A stretch of 64,000 bases of DNA from Theobroma cacao (taxonomy: Eukaryota > Streptophyta > Magnoliopsida > Malvales > Malvaceae). The stretch lies in contig NC_030851.1 of NCBI RefSeq assembly GCF_000208745.1, positions 32,119,834 to 32,183,833 on the forward strand, given 5' to 3'. Positions 48,744 through 60,689 of the stretch are shown piece after piece. Position numbers and translations under genes: made by a program. Under the pieces are notes generated by a model. It was not told the DNA's origin. It searched no databases and saw only the letters and a list, made by a program, of their open reading frames with translations. Within the stretch, counting starts at the first letter, position 1. Each line of letters starts with the position of its first letter.

Positions 48744-49610
48744 CTAAAATGGATGAACATTTTTGCTTAGGCCATTGACGTTAGTGAAAAACCCGACCTG
48801 TCTATACGGCAAATACGATCGCCGTTTCTCCCCTTCCCTCATGGCTCTGTTTTTAACGTAAAGCTTTTCGTGAGCCGACAGCGACGTCGTTTTAACAGTC
48901 TTCTCCTTCTTCACCTTTGGTTTCTCTCCTGTTACTTTCAGCTTCGCGTTCTTCTCTTCTTTTTCGTTTTTCTTCTCAGTTTTTACCGACGAAGGAGGAG
49001 GATGGTTTAAGAAGACGAACGCGTCTTTACCGTCGCTACTACTTCGAAGCATCAAATCTCGGAACCTCCAAAGCTTGGAAAACCCTGTGGAGTTGCTCTT
49101 CTTACACCTGTCCGGTGAGGTTTCCTCCACGGTTTTTCCATCTCTCCTCCACTCGCAGTACGGTCCCGCCGGTTCCGACGAGCTCGATGACGTCGTGTCC
49201 GGTGCATCTTCCACGAAAAGCTTCCTCAACGGAGGCCGTAGAGAGACGTCAGCGTCTTCAGACTTCAAAACAGAGCCATCTTCGTCGGCAAAGAGGAGAT
49301 CTAGGTTAAAGAGCGGAAAAGCCGGACGGATCTGACCGTTTTGGAAAACGTCGTCGGCAGAAATCGGGGACCCTCCGGGATTTAAACAAACAAATGAAAA
49401 CTCTTCGTCTTCCTCCTCCTCTTCGATTTCCTCTTCCATTTCCGGCTGATTGCTTGGTGCCTCCTCTTGTTCCTTATTAGGCTTCTCGGTTGTTAGCTGT
49501 AATTTAACTCCAAAATCATGGGTAAACTTGCCGGCGATGTCCGAAAACCCGGTTCCAGAATACTTATTGAAGCTTGGAGACAAAGACAGAGAAGAACTCA
49601 TGACTTGCAT
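48744..49610 (-). CDS. DUF1645 family protein, intronless
   Basis: Single exon of 288 codons. It carries the DUF1645 landmarks in order: an acidic stretch at about residues 58-70, FSFVCLNPGG then SADDVFQNGQIRPAFPLFN (about 71-102), PYCEW (about 150), KKSNSTGFSKLWRFRDLMLR and SDGKDAFVFLN (about 170-202), a Lys-rich linker (about 210-245), and the C-terminal block YVKNRAMREGEKRRSYLPYR ending NVNGLSKNVHPF. No membrane segment or signal peptide is seen; the basic clusters suggest a nuclear location. The biochemical function of the family is unknown. A rice member, OsSGL, affects grain length and drought tolerance, which is only a family-level hint. The ATG at 49610 is followed three codons later by a second ATG. 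Upstream lie a TATA-like box and two G-boxes. Confidence 0.95.
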   Translation of the reverse strand: MQVMSSSLSLSPSFNKYSGTGFSDIAGKFTHDFGVKLQLTTEKPNKEQEEAPSNQPEMEEEIEEEEEDEEFSFVCLNPGGSPISADDVFQNGQIRPAFPLFNLDLLFADEDGSVLKSEDADVSLRPPLRKLFVEDAPDTTSSSSSEPAGPYCEWRRDGKTVEETSPDRCKKSNSTGFSKLWRFRDLMLRSSSDGKDAFVFLNHPPPSSVKTEKKNEKEEKNAKLKVTGEKPKVKKEKTVKTTSLSAHEKLYVKNRAMREGEKRRSYLPYRQVGFFTNVNGLSKNVHPF

Positions 49611-49701
49611 CGTAAAGAAAACAAGAACCTGAAACCAAACCTTTCAATTTCTTTGCGCCAGATAGAGAAATAGCATGAGGACGTGGTTGATTTTGTCGGG
49701 T

Positions 49702-49709
49702 TTTAATAG
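49702..49709 (-). promoter_or_regulatory. TATA-like box of the DUF1645 gene
   Basis: TATTAAAA on the minus strand, about 95 bp before the ATG, a suitable distance for a short leader. Confidence 0.5.
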
Positions 49710-49803
49710 GGGTTGTTGGCCGAAGGGACGATGGAAACTTCCAACACTTTTAATTTTTTTGTTTTTTAATAATATGAACGCGGAAATATTATACTAATTT
49801 TAA

Positions 49804-49914
49804 CACGTGGGCGATAATGTAAATGCGATGGAAGAGAAAGGGAAAATAAAATTGAAGAACATAATTCTCAGAAAGGCAAAAGGGTGAGGGTGCTTGATGG
49901 ACAAGCAACACGTG
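49804..49914. promoter_or_regulatory. Two G-box/ABRE sites upstream of the DUF1645 gene
   Basis: CACGTG at 49804-49809 (within ACACGTGGG) and at 49909-49914 (within ACACGTGT), about 195 and 300 bp before the start codon. Paired ACGT-core elements are typical of ABA- or stress-responsive promoters that bind bZIP (ABF/AREB) factors. Motif presence is seen; the response is inferred. Confidence 0.6.
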
Positions 49915-50579
49915 TTCACAAGGCGGGGTTGTCTAGAAGGATGAATGTGTTTGGGGTTGACAGGTGCGCTGGGTCACCCGCAGGTTACATTGACCAATGA
50001 CCAGATTTGGGAAGTCCAAGGTCAAAAATGGTATATGGTTATATGGTATAGCTGCACATCTCGTTAAACAAAAATACTCCATCGTTTGGTGGGTAGATGC
50101 ATCACGCGTGATGCAATGGGGTTACCGCCATGCTGCCTGCTTTGGGGAACAAGGAAGAATCAGAACAACTAATCTTAAATTAGTCATATATATATATATA
50201 TACATATATTCGTCAACTCTAGGGTAGTCAGATGGCCAAACCAATTTTTTAATTGGGGATGGAGAGGGGGGGGGTGGTTTGGTTGCCTTCCTCATTAAAT
50301 AAAAATTTGCAATCAATATTTGGAATTGATTGCAATAACAATCTTTGCTTCGTTCTATAGAATGTAACATGTTTTCTTTCTTTTTGTTTCCTTCACTGAT
50401 TATAAGTACCATGTAACTATTAATATGTTATTATTTTTATCATTTCCAAATATATATATATATATATAAATCCTATTAAATAAGTTTCTAGAGACATGAA
50501 CAAGTATTTAAAAAAATATTATTTGACAAGACGTATACATAATTATTTACATTTTTAACTGACAATATTAGTAAATGAA

Positions 50580-50960
50580 AATAAAAAAAATATATTTTTA
50601 ATTAAATATTTTATTTATAATTTAATCATTAGCATTTTAAAATATTAATATGTTATTTATAATTTAATCATTAACATTTTAAAATATTAATATTTTATTT
50701 ATAATTTAAATGTTATTATGATTAAAATATTGATATTTTCAATTTATTTTTAAATTTTAAATATTATTTTTTACAATATATAATTAAAAATTANAATAAT
50801 TTAAATATTAATATTTTATTTATAATTTTATCATTAATATTTTAAAATATTAATATTTTATTTATAATTTAAATGTTATTATGATTCAAGTATTAATAAT
50901 TTTGATTAATTTTTAAATTTAAAATATTATTTTTTATAATATATAATATATAATTTTTTT
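50580..50960 (+). repeat. AT-rich tandem repeat
   Basis: Repeating units containing TATTTATAATTTAATCATTA, CATTTTAAAATATTAATATT and AAATGTTATTATGATT. The largest repeated block, ending in TTTAAATATTATTTTT.ACAATATATAA, occurs twice (about 50640-50785 and 50800-50945). An undetermined base lies at 50794, between the two copies. Confidence 0.75.
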
Positions 50961-51015
50961 AATTTATAAAAGATATTTTGATCTTTATCATTTTTTAAAG
51001 CTATTCCTTAACCAA

Positions 51016-51057
51016 GGAATAGCTAATACCATGGGAACTGTTGGTATTAGCTATTTC
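51016..51057. repeat. Imperfect hairpin, probable transposon terminus
   Basis: GGAATAGCTAATACC (51016-51030) and GGTATTAGCTATTTC (51043-51057) are inverted over 15 bases with one mismatch, separated by 12 bp. Nearby GAATGGCTATT and GTAACCAAACA phrases are reminiscent of hAT-like MITE ends common in dicots. Class not certain. Confidence 0.5.
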
Positions 51058-53879
51058 TTAGTTTTAATTTATTTTTGAAAATAGTCATTCTAGCGGAATG
51101 GCTATTTTTGAGAGCATGTGGTAACCAAACAAAAGAACATTTGTTCCTTAGGAATAGAAGGAAAGAATCCTTACACATTAAGTAATGTTCATATTCAATT
51201 CTTGTCTATATACATATATTCAACGGTGATGCATTTGTAAATTCTTTTGAAAATTTTTTAACGTGATTATATAAATTTTTAATAAAAAGTTTTATTTGTC
51301 TTTTTTATATAGATATTTTACTTTATATATATATATATATATTGGAAATTTTTTTTGTTGATGACAATGAATATTTTTACTTATTATATTTCTAAATTGA
51401 TAATTTTCATTTTAAAGAATTTTTAATTATTATATATGTAATATTTATGATTGTATATAATAGTAGCATACAAAGATTGAAATTTAAAATTAAGAAGTAG
51501 GTATAATTACTAAATGGGATAAAATCTAATCTTATTTCTTATTTATCGTTTTAAATATTTTTTATAATAAATATTAATAAAATTTACCTAATTTGTAAAA
51601 AGAAACTCAAATTACATTGAATCACTTTCATTTAAATATTTTTCTTAACTCTAATAATATTGAATATTATATAAATTACAATTACAAAAGTTGTGAATTG
51701 CACATACTTTAACATTTATACATTAAAAGTATTTGTATTTATACATATATATTTATTATTAAAAAATAAGTAAAAAAATAAGTAGATGTAACAATAAATA
51801 AAGTTTTACTTATTCGAATATTTAGTTTATTGATTAGTGCATGATTTTTTTGTTTAAAAAATATAAATTCGAATTTTTTTTGTCTGAAAAATTTTAAAAT
51901 ATGAAACGTCATCCAACTTGTTGAGGTTTGAAGTGACGACAATATTCAAACAATAGGTAGATATTTAAAGGTGCATGTTGGATTCCGGATAGGATAAGGT
52001 AACTTGGGCATTAAGGAGATAACGTCTGAAGCACTCGTGAGAACAAAATAAATAAAGAAAACATCATTGACGAGGTCTATTGGGAAGTTACGATGATGGC
52101 GCTGCGCTGTAAGACATTTACAAGGCCGACAAGTAGGACAATGTGTTGGTACTACTTAATAAGAGGTAAATGCTAAACGTCCCAACAACTTGCCAGTCCA
52201 TGTCGAGTTAGGCTCTTCTTGGCACAAACATTGACTTTCAACCCTATTGGTCCATCGGAAAAAAAAACCCACGCGATTTTCCGCTTGCTGTCTGAAACAA
52301 GTTCAATTTTCAACTGCTTGAATTGAAGCCAATGCATGTTTTGTTTTGTTTTGTCTGTTTATAATCGAGGGATTCCATCATATTCCTTCCGCTGAATGTG
52401 CGTCTAATCATGGGACCTAATCAAGAAAACGATTGTTCAGAATAATAAGAAACCCCAGGCTTCCTTTCGCTTGACCTGGAAGTTTATAGCCGCAGTTGCC
52501 CTGGAAACATTCCTTAACCATTTTTGAATGTAACCACTCTCAACTTGGATGCCAGCTTGTAGCCTAGCTCCTGCCTCTAGGCAGATATTTGCCTGTCACG
52601 GTTGTCCTACGGATAATTAATACCACTACTACACATGGATAGCCCACCCCAGCTAAAAGTATGATGTAGACTAGGATTGGGCCAAACAAAGAATTTGTAT
52701 GTTAGCTTAAATGGGTTTAGTCTGAAAGAGACTGTTCCCGTCCGTCGTGGGATAAAATCGAACTCACCATCCCAATGTGAGTGAATGAGTTTTAATCTCA
52801 CGGATTTGATTTTGAAAAAATTATCCCACAATCGCATGGGCAGCCTAATTCTCTGGAAATCGTAATTCACAGAGAAACGGGCATAATTGCATGGACAGAC
52901 TTTCTGCCTTCCACAACAGCTTGCTTTGTTGGCTTGTTGATGCATTTTTGACTGAATTTTCATCCTGATGCACTAGTCAATCCTTAACCACACCTTCTGG
53001 ATTAATTTTTTGGTCTCGTCATTTTATGAAGCAATTTCAGGAGTTTGATTGAAAAACTCTCGAATTATTAAAAAAAAGTCAAATAATTTTTTATTCTTCT
53101 TTATAATTAATCGATAACTAATTATTTATATTAATTAAAATATTATTTATTATTCTATAATCACATAATACTGATATGGTGCAAACGTGGCAGATGAAAA
53201 AATAAAAAAAAATGATGCTTGTCATATTACCATTAATATAAACATATTAATATTAATGGGATGAGTTGCACATCTAGTGGCTTGGGAATAGAAGTGGGCC
53301 ATTTAAATGCAAAATGGGGCCCAACTCCGTAATTAAGATGACTAGGGTTTTATTGTAACGATCGATGATCACAAAATGCGCTTTCTGTCCTTGGTCTGGT
53401 CACAGTTATGAAGCCTCTCTCTGTTCATGCAAAGCTGGCAGCTTGGAAGTGGTGGCGTACCCCTTTCCCACGATAAAAGCCTAGGAGGTATAGCCGGCTG
53501 CTTCTTTTTTCATGCTAAAAGCCAAGGATATTTGCTAACTTGAGAGTTTTGACTTGTTGGTAACGAAACGAAGAGCGTCACGATCAAGTTCACACGTCAA
53601 TATGCTTCCGTTAAAAGTTTGATAAAACAATTCCAATTGCCAAATTTTCAACTCTTTTATATTAGAATTAAACAAAATTACAAATTATAGCCATAGTGAT
53701 GGTTGAAAATAAATCAATCAATTTCATATTACTTTAATCATATTCGATAAGAATTTAAAAAATAAATTAATTTAAAAAAACATGTCAAGTAAGTAATAAT
53801 TTTACTTTTTAAATAAAAAATTATACATTAATTAATAAATTAAATATTTTAATACTTTCTTAAAGTAAAGGTTTTTGTT

Positions 53880-54986
53880 TGAAGATAATGAAACGAAGAA
53901 TAGTGGTTAAAGAAGAGCTTGTTAAGAAAAATTTACTACAAAGGGAGATGTTTGTGTGCATTTTGTTCAACAAGGACATTGAATCTGCGAACCACTTATT
54001 CTTTAGATGTAGAGCTGTATCGGAGTTATGGTGTTTATAGTTGGCGGAACGGGGCATCACTACCTGGCAAAGGCGGAGGGAGGGAGGCTTGTAAGGCCCC
54101 GTCTCCTCAAAATTTCAAAAATTTATATTTTTTTCTTTATTTTATTTTAAAATTTCATAATTTTACTTTTATTTTTTGAAAATTTTATAATTTCATTTTT
54201 CTTAAATATTAAAATTTTCATTTTTACTTCATTTTCACTAAGAAGGTACTCCATTCTTCTTAACTTGAAATTCTTACCCCGTTGACATTGCAAGGAGGGA
54301 GGTGTGGAGGATGTCTTTTTTGATAATCTAGTGGTCTATATGGTTTATAGGAAATAAACTATCTTTGATGGCTTTATAGGTCTCCGGTGGCAAGTACACC
54401 ACACTCCGAGGTCCCAAATTGGGGTACACCACACTCCGAGGCCTGGCAATGAGATGGCCAAATTGGAGTTCATAGAATTAATGGTTTGCTGCAAGTTTTT
54501 CCTTATTGACATTGTAAAGGCCGTTGATTGTGGGAACATCTAGTTTTGTGTTTTCTGCTTTATGTGCAGCCCTTTGATTCTTGCGTGCAGACGGCGATAA
54601 GGAGATTGTGAGGGACCTCTAGTTGTTGGGGGTCTGGAATACTGTTTCAAAGTGGATTTGATAGTTGCAGGGAAGGCAATGAAGCCTTTTTAGTGTTTTG
54701 TGAGTTGGTGTTGTTTCAAATTGTTGATAGAGTTAGTAAGACAAGGACACAGGCATGCTGGCTGTGTTTTCCAGTCTTAATATTTTTGTAAGAAGTGCTA
54801 ATATTGACATGTGCAGGTATTTAAGGGCCAATTGTAAATCGGCAAAGAGAGAAATTTTATATAGCATGGCAGGGATGGAAAGGAGGTTAAGGACTGATAC
54901 CCCATTAGTTGTAGAACTTCAAATGCTTGTATTTGGATAATCCTTTCTCTGGAATGAATGAAACATAGTTTTCAAAAAAAAAAAAA
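53880..54986 (+). mobile_element. 5'-truncated L1-type LINE remnant
   Basis: At 53905-54050 the plus strand encodes a zf-RVT-like segment, the zinc-binding region C-terminal to plant LINE reverse transcriptases. CILFNKDIESANHLFFRCR and AVSELWC are readable before a stop. Further degenerate matches (WRMSFF near 54300) continue to a 13-base poly(A) at 54974-54986, the usual LINE 3' end. A pyrimidine/AT-rich block at about 54060-54280 appears to be a later insertion within it. The insertion ends 58 bp from the stop codon of the SRO gene on the other strand. Confidence 0.75.
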
Positions 54987-55043
54987 TATTCATAGTACTT
55001 CATTCGATTTCCATTCCAAGGCTGAAGACCTCCAATCTCTGCA

Positions 55044-58000
55044 TCAACGGCCTTTTGCAGCTCCTGCTTCGTCTTTGCTGCTGCTGCTGCTACCTTCATC
55101 CTCCTGCACAGTAAGACCTGATTAATTAACAACTTGAACTTGATGAATCTAAGAACGAACTAAAACCAGAAAACTGAATCCATCTTGAAATAGAAAAGAA
55201 TTATTGTGCAAGAATCATTATAGATGGGAGTTATCTCCATCCAGCAAAGGAAAAATGTGCTAAAGAAGCCAACCCACATGCTCTTGTCGAGGTAGTTATG
55301 GACTGAAAGTTGAACGTTAAAACCAACCCCTTAAAAGCGACTTCTAAAAAAGAAAGGATACAGTTATTTAATATGACAAAAACTAGTCATATTCTTGGCA
55401 AAGAAGTAAACCCCATTTCTGCCATAAACGATTAAAGAAGTGAAAATTGTCAAAGACCCACCTATCGTTTGACATCAATGCTTGAAAAGAGACAAGAACT
55501 AGCATGTGGCGCAAAGTGTCTGCACATTTCAAATTGGGATATGCTATTATTATACAAAGGTTCTCAAAGCCCATTAGCTAAAATGCCGTTTCTTTGCAAT
55601 AATCCAATCTTGCAGGGCAAGTTGTTGACGCAGAAAGTAAGAATACATGATACACCATAATTGAACTAAATATATAAATTTACTAGTCATGGAGCAAAAA
55701 CTATGGGAGGAGAAAAGTGGGGAAAAGTAAAATAATACTAGATAATAATAAAGGTCAATAAAACTGCACCTTTTTTGCGAACAGGTTGACTATAGCCGCT
55801 AGGGCCTGGTGACCAGCTATTTCTTTCATCCTGTCTATAAGTTGCTTCCTTGTAATCTTTCTTTCCTGTAAAAATGAAATGTATGGAAAATATCTAAAGA
55901 TGAGAGCCAAAACTGAAATGAGTTGAATATGACATAAAACCAAAGTTTATGTGGAGTTAGAGATAAGATTACAAATACACTTACCTGAAAGTCACTGTAG
56001 TTTTTGTTAAGGAAAGCAATTTGTGAAGGTTCTAAAAACCTTGAGAGCATTGAAATCAATGTGGGGAAGCTCACCCATTTTGAATCAGGCTTGATGATAT
56101 TTGCCTCTAGCAATCCTTTGGAGCCTTCTAATTACGATATGGGATAAATGTAGAAACAAATTAATTATGACAATAAGCAAAGTTGCATCTAAATTAAGCT
56201 GCTTACCGATTAAGTAAGGGGCCTTTATACTGATGACATAAGAAGGGAGGATGTGAGTATTCATGTAAACACTCCAAACAATATATTTTCTGGGTGCCGA
56301 AAGATCATCGACACCGGAATCAAACTCTGGAGAAGTTGGATGAAACTGATTAGAATTGGCAGTCAACACTTCTTGTTTCCCCAATATAACGCGACATAAA
56401 AGCACATGCCTCAATCCATTTTCATCAGCCTCCGAAGACAAAACACTGCACAACATGAGAGCAAAATATATATTAGTAACCTTACGTATCAATGCACATG
56501 TTTCACTTAAGAAAGTTTGATTTCAAAAAAAAAAAAAAACTTGTAGCACTTTGAAAATGAATGAAATCTTACTTTGGTACTAGGGATATAAAATTTGTCC
56601 TTAGATACACAAAAATAAGAAGAAGAAGAAGAAGAAGAAGAAGAGGAGTTTTTATAATTATAAGGAGAATTTAGCACCAGCAATTAATTGCTTTATTGTT
56701 GATAGCTAAAAAAATAATATAGGTTATTTTCTAAACTTAGTTTTGACTAGGCTCACGGCGTTGACCAATGTTAACATGACGTTGATCAATACTAATATGA
56801 AATTTCTAAATAATCATCGGATTACAAATAGCAACATCTAAATAAAAATTCTAAAAAATTAAAAGCAATTTCTAGGACTAGTGGGTGCGAATCTCTTCAA
56901 ACTTAGCTTCAAATATATTCCACCTTACACTAATATACTTCAATTCTCTCTACATCACACAACTTTTAATTCTCTTCCACCTCTTTCAAATTCTCTCTCA
57001 AATACAACCAGAATTTTTTTAACTTTGCATCAAATTCCCTCTCAAATAGAACCAGAATTTTTTTAACTTTGCATCAAATTCCCTCTCTCGATTCTTCCCC
57101 TTTCTTTCAATTCTCTCCCTACAGCACACAACTTTTGGTTCTATGATATTCATAGCAACCAAGGTTATAAAAAGCTTGAGACGAATGGCTAAAATCACTT
57201 GTTCGATCAATATGTATCCTTCCTTATATCTCAATGAAAATTTTCTCTCAATTCACTATATATTCTTTAATCCTAATTGGTTTGGTTAACTAGTAGCTTT
57301 TTCTAAACCCTTATTTCTTTCTTTGTTACTTGACTAATCTTAAGTAGTTTAAAATTTAAAGCGTAGTTTGGATTTTTAACCTTTTAGGTAGTAATTAAAC
57401 AAAGCCATCTAAAAACCCATATCACATTTTTAAAATTTTTATTCTAAAAAATTCCACATCAACATCAACCACTTTAATAGAGAAAGCGTGCTTGACGGTG
57501 TTAACAATTGAATTGATATTAACAAATTTTGAAAGTATAAAGACTCCAGTTATACAAATTATAGTTAAAAAAACTAAATTCAACATTTTAGTAGAATACA
57601 ATGACTAAGTTTAAAATTTGATCTAGTTTTTAAAATCTCCAAAAAAAAAAAATCAATATCAGCATGATCAATGCTATATCAACTTGATCAAAGTCATGTT
57701 AGTAACTTTACCTCAAATGGTTTGACGATGTTAACGGTCAGATTCACATTAACAAATTTGAGATTATAAGAACTTGATTTATACAAATTATGATAAAGAA
57801 ATTAAATCTGATGTTTTGATAATTTATAAAATCAAAAGCCAGAATTTGATCTGACAATGCTAATTATAATGCAGACAATTGAAGCTGCTTTCTAATGCTT
57901 GTCAATGCAAATATTTATTGTTAAACAGCTATTACTTGCCCCTACCAAACATAATGAATTTATCAAAGAAAAAAGGTATTTGGAAAGGAGGAGAACCTGT

Positions 58001-58679
58001 GACGAGAAAAACATAACCCTAACTTTTGAGGTAGTTTTTATAGCTTTCTCAGGAAAAAAACTTAACAGAGAAGCTTTGGCTTCCTCTGAGTATTCTCTCA
58101 AAAACGAGTCTAAACCCAGCAATTATACAACACTAACATCTACATAACATAACAAATCAATAAAAATCATCATAAAAACAAGTAAGAAAACAGTAGAAAA
58201 GCTAACCTGTCAGAGGCGAACTTAGCAGGAGACAAAGAGATGCTATATCGATTACCAGCAGCCTTGTTACACCAACTAAATCCATGCATCACAATCTCGC
58301 AAATCTCATTTCTGGAAGCACCATACCAACCATACTTCAAATTAGCATTCCCACCACACTTGTCAGCCACCGCCTTAGCGAAAACCTGAAAACTATCAGC
58401 CCGAGCTTCTCTTGAACGACTAGAATGGGAATTCTTATGAATTGCCACGATATTTATTTTCTTAGCCAACTCGGATTGATCCCTGATGCTTGTGAAAAAG
58501 CTTGCTTTGATGATGGTATGTTCCAGGGACGGTTCTTGTAACTTTGTTAAACCGATTTTGGTGAAAAACTCAAAATTATCTGAACACGAATTAACTAGGT
58601 TGCTTTCGGACATGGCGTCTGCGATTTCGTCATTATTCATAGTCATTGAGACTTGATCTTCTCCAGGAATTTGGCTCAT
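55044..58679 (-). CDS. SRO: SRO family protein (RCD1-like, PARP-like plus RST domains)
   Basis: Plant SRO proteins carry a PARP-like fold, usually inactive, and an RST domain that binds transcription factors; several act in stress responses in the nucleus. Exons (minus): 58679-58207, 56445-56207, 56124-55985, 55865-55770, 55103-55044; all GT-AG, 335 aa. Residues about 45-240 form the PARP-like domain (VADKCGGNANLKYGWYGAS, MHGFSWCNKAAGNRYSISLS, GLRHVLLCRVILG, KYIVWSVYMNTHILPSYVIS). Residues about 258-315 form the RST domain (KWVSFPTLISMLSRFLEPSQ, ITRKQLIDRMKEIAG). No WWE domain precedes them, so it belongs with the short SRO2-SRO5 type rather than RCD1/SRO1. The predicted tail is short and Ser/acidic; another frame of the same exon reads as a longer Ala-rich tail (see findings). 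Intron 1 is 1.76 kb. Confidence 0.93.
56617..56648 (+). repeat. (AGA)n microsatellite in SRO intron 1
   Basis: About ten AGA/AAG units on the plus strand (TCT on the gene strand). Confidence 0.9.
56987..57087 (+). repeat. 44-bp tandem repeat in SRO intron 1
   Basis: Two full units (56987-57030 and 57031-57074) and 13 bases of a third. Each unit runs from CAAATTCYCTCTC to AACTTTGCAT, and the two full copies differ at only two positions. Confidence 0.9.
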
Positions 58680-58761
58680 CTATTTTCTTTACAATTTAGA
58701 ATTACCGGCCCCGACTCAGAGAAAGAACCAAAGACGGGAAATCAATGCGGCGCTGCATAAC

Positions 58762-58770
58762 GTATATATA
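58762..58770 (-). promoter_or_regulatory. TATA box of the SRO gene
   Basis: TATATATAC on the minus strand about 85 bp before the ATG, implying a leader of roughly 50 nt. Confidence 0.6.
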
Positions 58771-59117
58771 GTGCTTTTTTTAATAAAGTAATATTGTAAA
58801 AAGGAAAAAGATATTGCAGTTTAGAAAGTCAATTGCCCAAAAACAGTTTTCGTGCCGCAGCGTGTAAACCTAATACGGAAGAGGTGGTCCAGCATCCCAA
58901 GCCACGTTGGAAATGTTGATTTTTTTTTATTAAAGATGCAATTATGAAAACAGCCTCTACCTTGCGAAGAAAGATATGGATTCTGTCTATAACTACGAGA
59001 ATGATTTCTTTACATGGAAGGACAATTTAGATAATTAATAATTACATAGAAATTAACACTTTTTTAAAAAAGAAAATTAAATTCTATTACTTTGGAAGTA
59101 AGTTTGAAATATATAGT

Positions 59118-60572
59118 CCTACGTAAAGATGAGCAAAATCAAATCAGACTAATTACTTATCCAAATTGAATTCAATTTAAGTAAAATGGTTCGGTCTAAT
59201 TAGTTCAAAATATTTGATTCAATTGGTTTTTTGTTTGGTTATCGATTTTAAAATTTTTAGACCCATCCATCAAAAAAACCAAACTAGTTGTATATATATA
59301 TTTTATGTATTTTAATATATATGATATTTATATATATATTAAGAAGAATTGATAGTAAACTTAATTAATAATATATATAAAATATATTAGTTTATTATAT
59401 GTACATATATAAAATATAATCATAGCAATTAATTTTAATTTTATTTATTTATTTATTTATAAATTTATATTAATATGAAATTACAAGTTATATATTTTAA
59501 ATTATATAATTTATATGTTAATATTATAATATATGATAATAAATATCTTACATATTAATATGTTATAATTATTACACCGTAGTAATGTTTCATAATAGAA
59601 AATGTTATGAATATATATATATATATAATTGTATAAACATTATATATATTTAATTTATCTATAAGTATTACTATAATTTATAATAAACTTTATTTATATG
59701 ATTACACTTTTTTTTTACTCAGAAAAAAAAATAGATATATATTGCTAAGAAAACAAATACATGAAAGTTGAGCAAATATTGCCCATGGCAGGAGGGCACT
59801 AAAAAAGGCCAAGGGGTCATGGCTTGGAAATAGCAATACATGAAAAACGAAACAGCAAAACGAGAGACTAAGAAAGCAGGGAAAATGTGGTCTAAATGAC
59901 ATGAAGACTTTGGCGAGGCATAATTAAAGCCGAGGGCATATGGGAGTAGAAGAGATCCGTCGATATAGTTTTTATAATATATTGTTTATAATTAGTTATT
60001 ATTTATACAAACTTTGATATAAAACATTATAACATATAAATTTTGTCATTAATTTCATTTATAGATAATAAAGTAATATACTATATATACATATATTTAA
60101 TTTATATATAAGCATCACTGTTACTTATAATAGACTTTATTTACATGATTACATTTAATAATTTTGTTAGTTATCATCTTAATTTTTATAACATATTGTT
60201 TATAATTAGTTATTATTTATACAAATTTTGATATCAAAATTAAAATATTATAACATATAAATTGTGTCATTAATTTTATATATATTTAATGAAGAATATT
60301 ATATATATACATATATTTAATTTATACAAAATTTGTATATTTTATAATTATGGATGAAGTTAATAAATTTTAATATTATAATTTGTGAAAAAAAATGATA
60401 AAATTTTGGTCCATTGGTTCAAAACCAAATTGAGAAAATCAATTTTATGTTTGGTTAGATTGGTCTTTCTTTATGTTTGATCGGTTTTCTAAAAATATTT
60501 GATCCATTTGGTCCTTAAGTATGGCGAAACAAATCACTCAATTCACACATTTGCTCACTCTTAGTCGTACCT
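59118..60572. mobile_element. AT-rich element with inverted ends (class uncertain)
   Basis: Left CTACGTAAAGATGAGCAAA (about 59119) and the reverse complement of the right end, TACGACTAAGAGTGAGCAAA (about 60551-60570), are similar. Both are followed by GGTTT/TTGGT-type sequence, suggesting one element of about 1.45 kb. Inside, blocks such as AATTAGTTATTATTTATACAAA.TTTGATAT and ATATATTTAATTTATATATAAGCATC recur two or three times (59630-59700, 59965-60155, 60185-60330). A less AT-rich block at about 59706-59955 looks like a separate insertion. No coding sequence. Confidence 0.45.
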
Positions 60573-60689
60573 TAGCCATGCTAATATTGTGGGTCAAAAT
60601 ACACAGAAGATCTTTGTATTATAACATTTTGTTTAACTTAATCCCATTTCACAAAATTTCGTTAATTTAGTCTATGTAATATATGGGGA

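Larger units (their letters stand above)
49920..53879. other. Intergenic, AT-rich, no gene recognised
   Basis: About 4 kb between divergent features. 50430-51740 is extremely AT-rich with internal repeats and a hairpin (separate entries). 51950-53500 is closer to average composition. A 118-codon open frame on the minus strand at 52607-52963 has no family resemblance. No tRNA or transposon ends were recognised outside the listed repeats. Confidence 0.4.

Noticed and set aside
48917..49309. 130-codon open frame on the plus strand
   Set aside because: Antisense shadow of the DUF1645 coding sequence.
52607..52963. 118-codon minus-strand open frame
   Set aside because: No domain, no promoter or splice context, composition not gene-like; left as intergenic.
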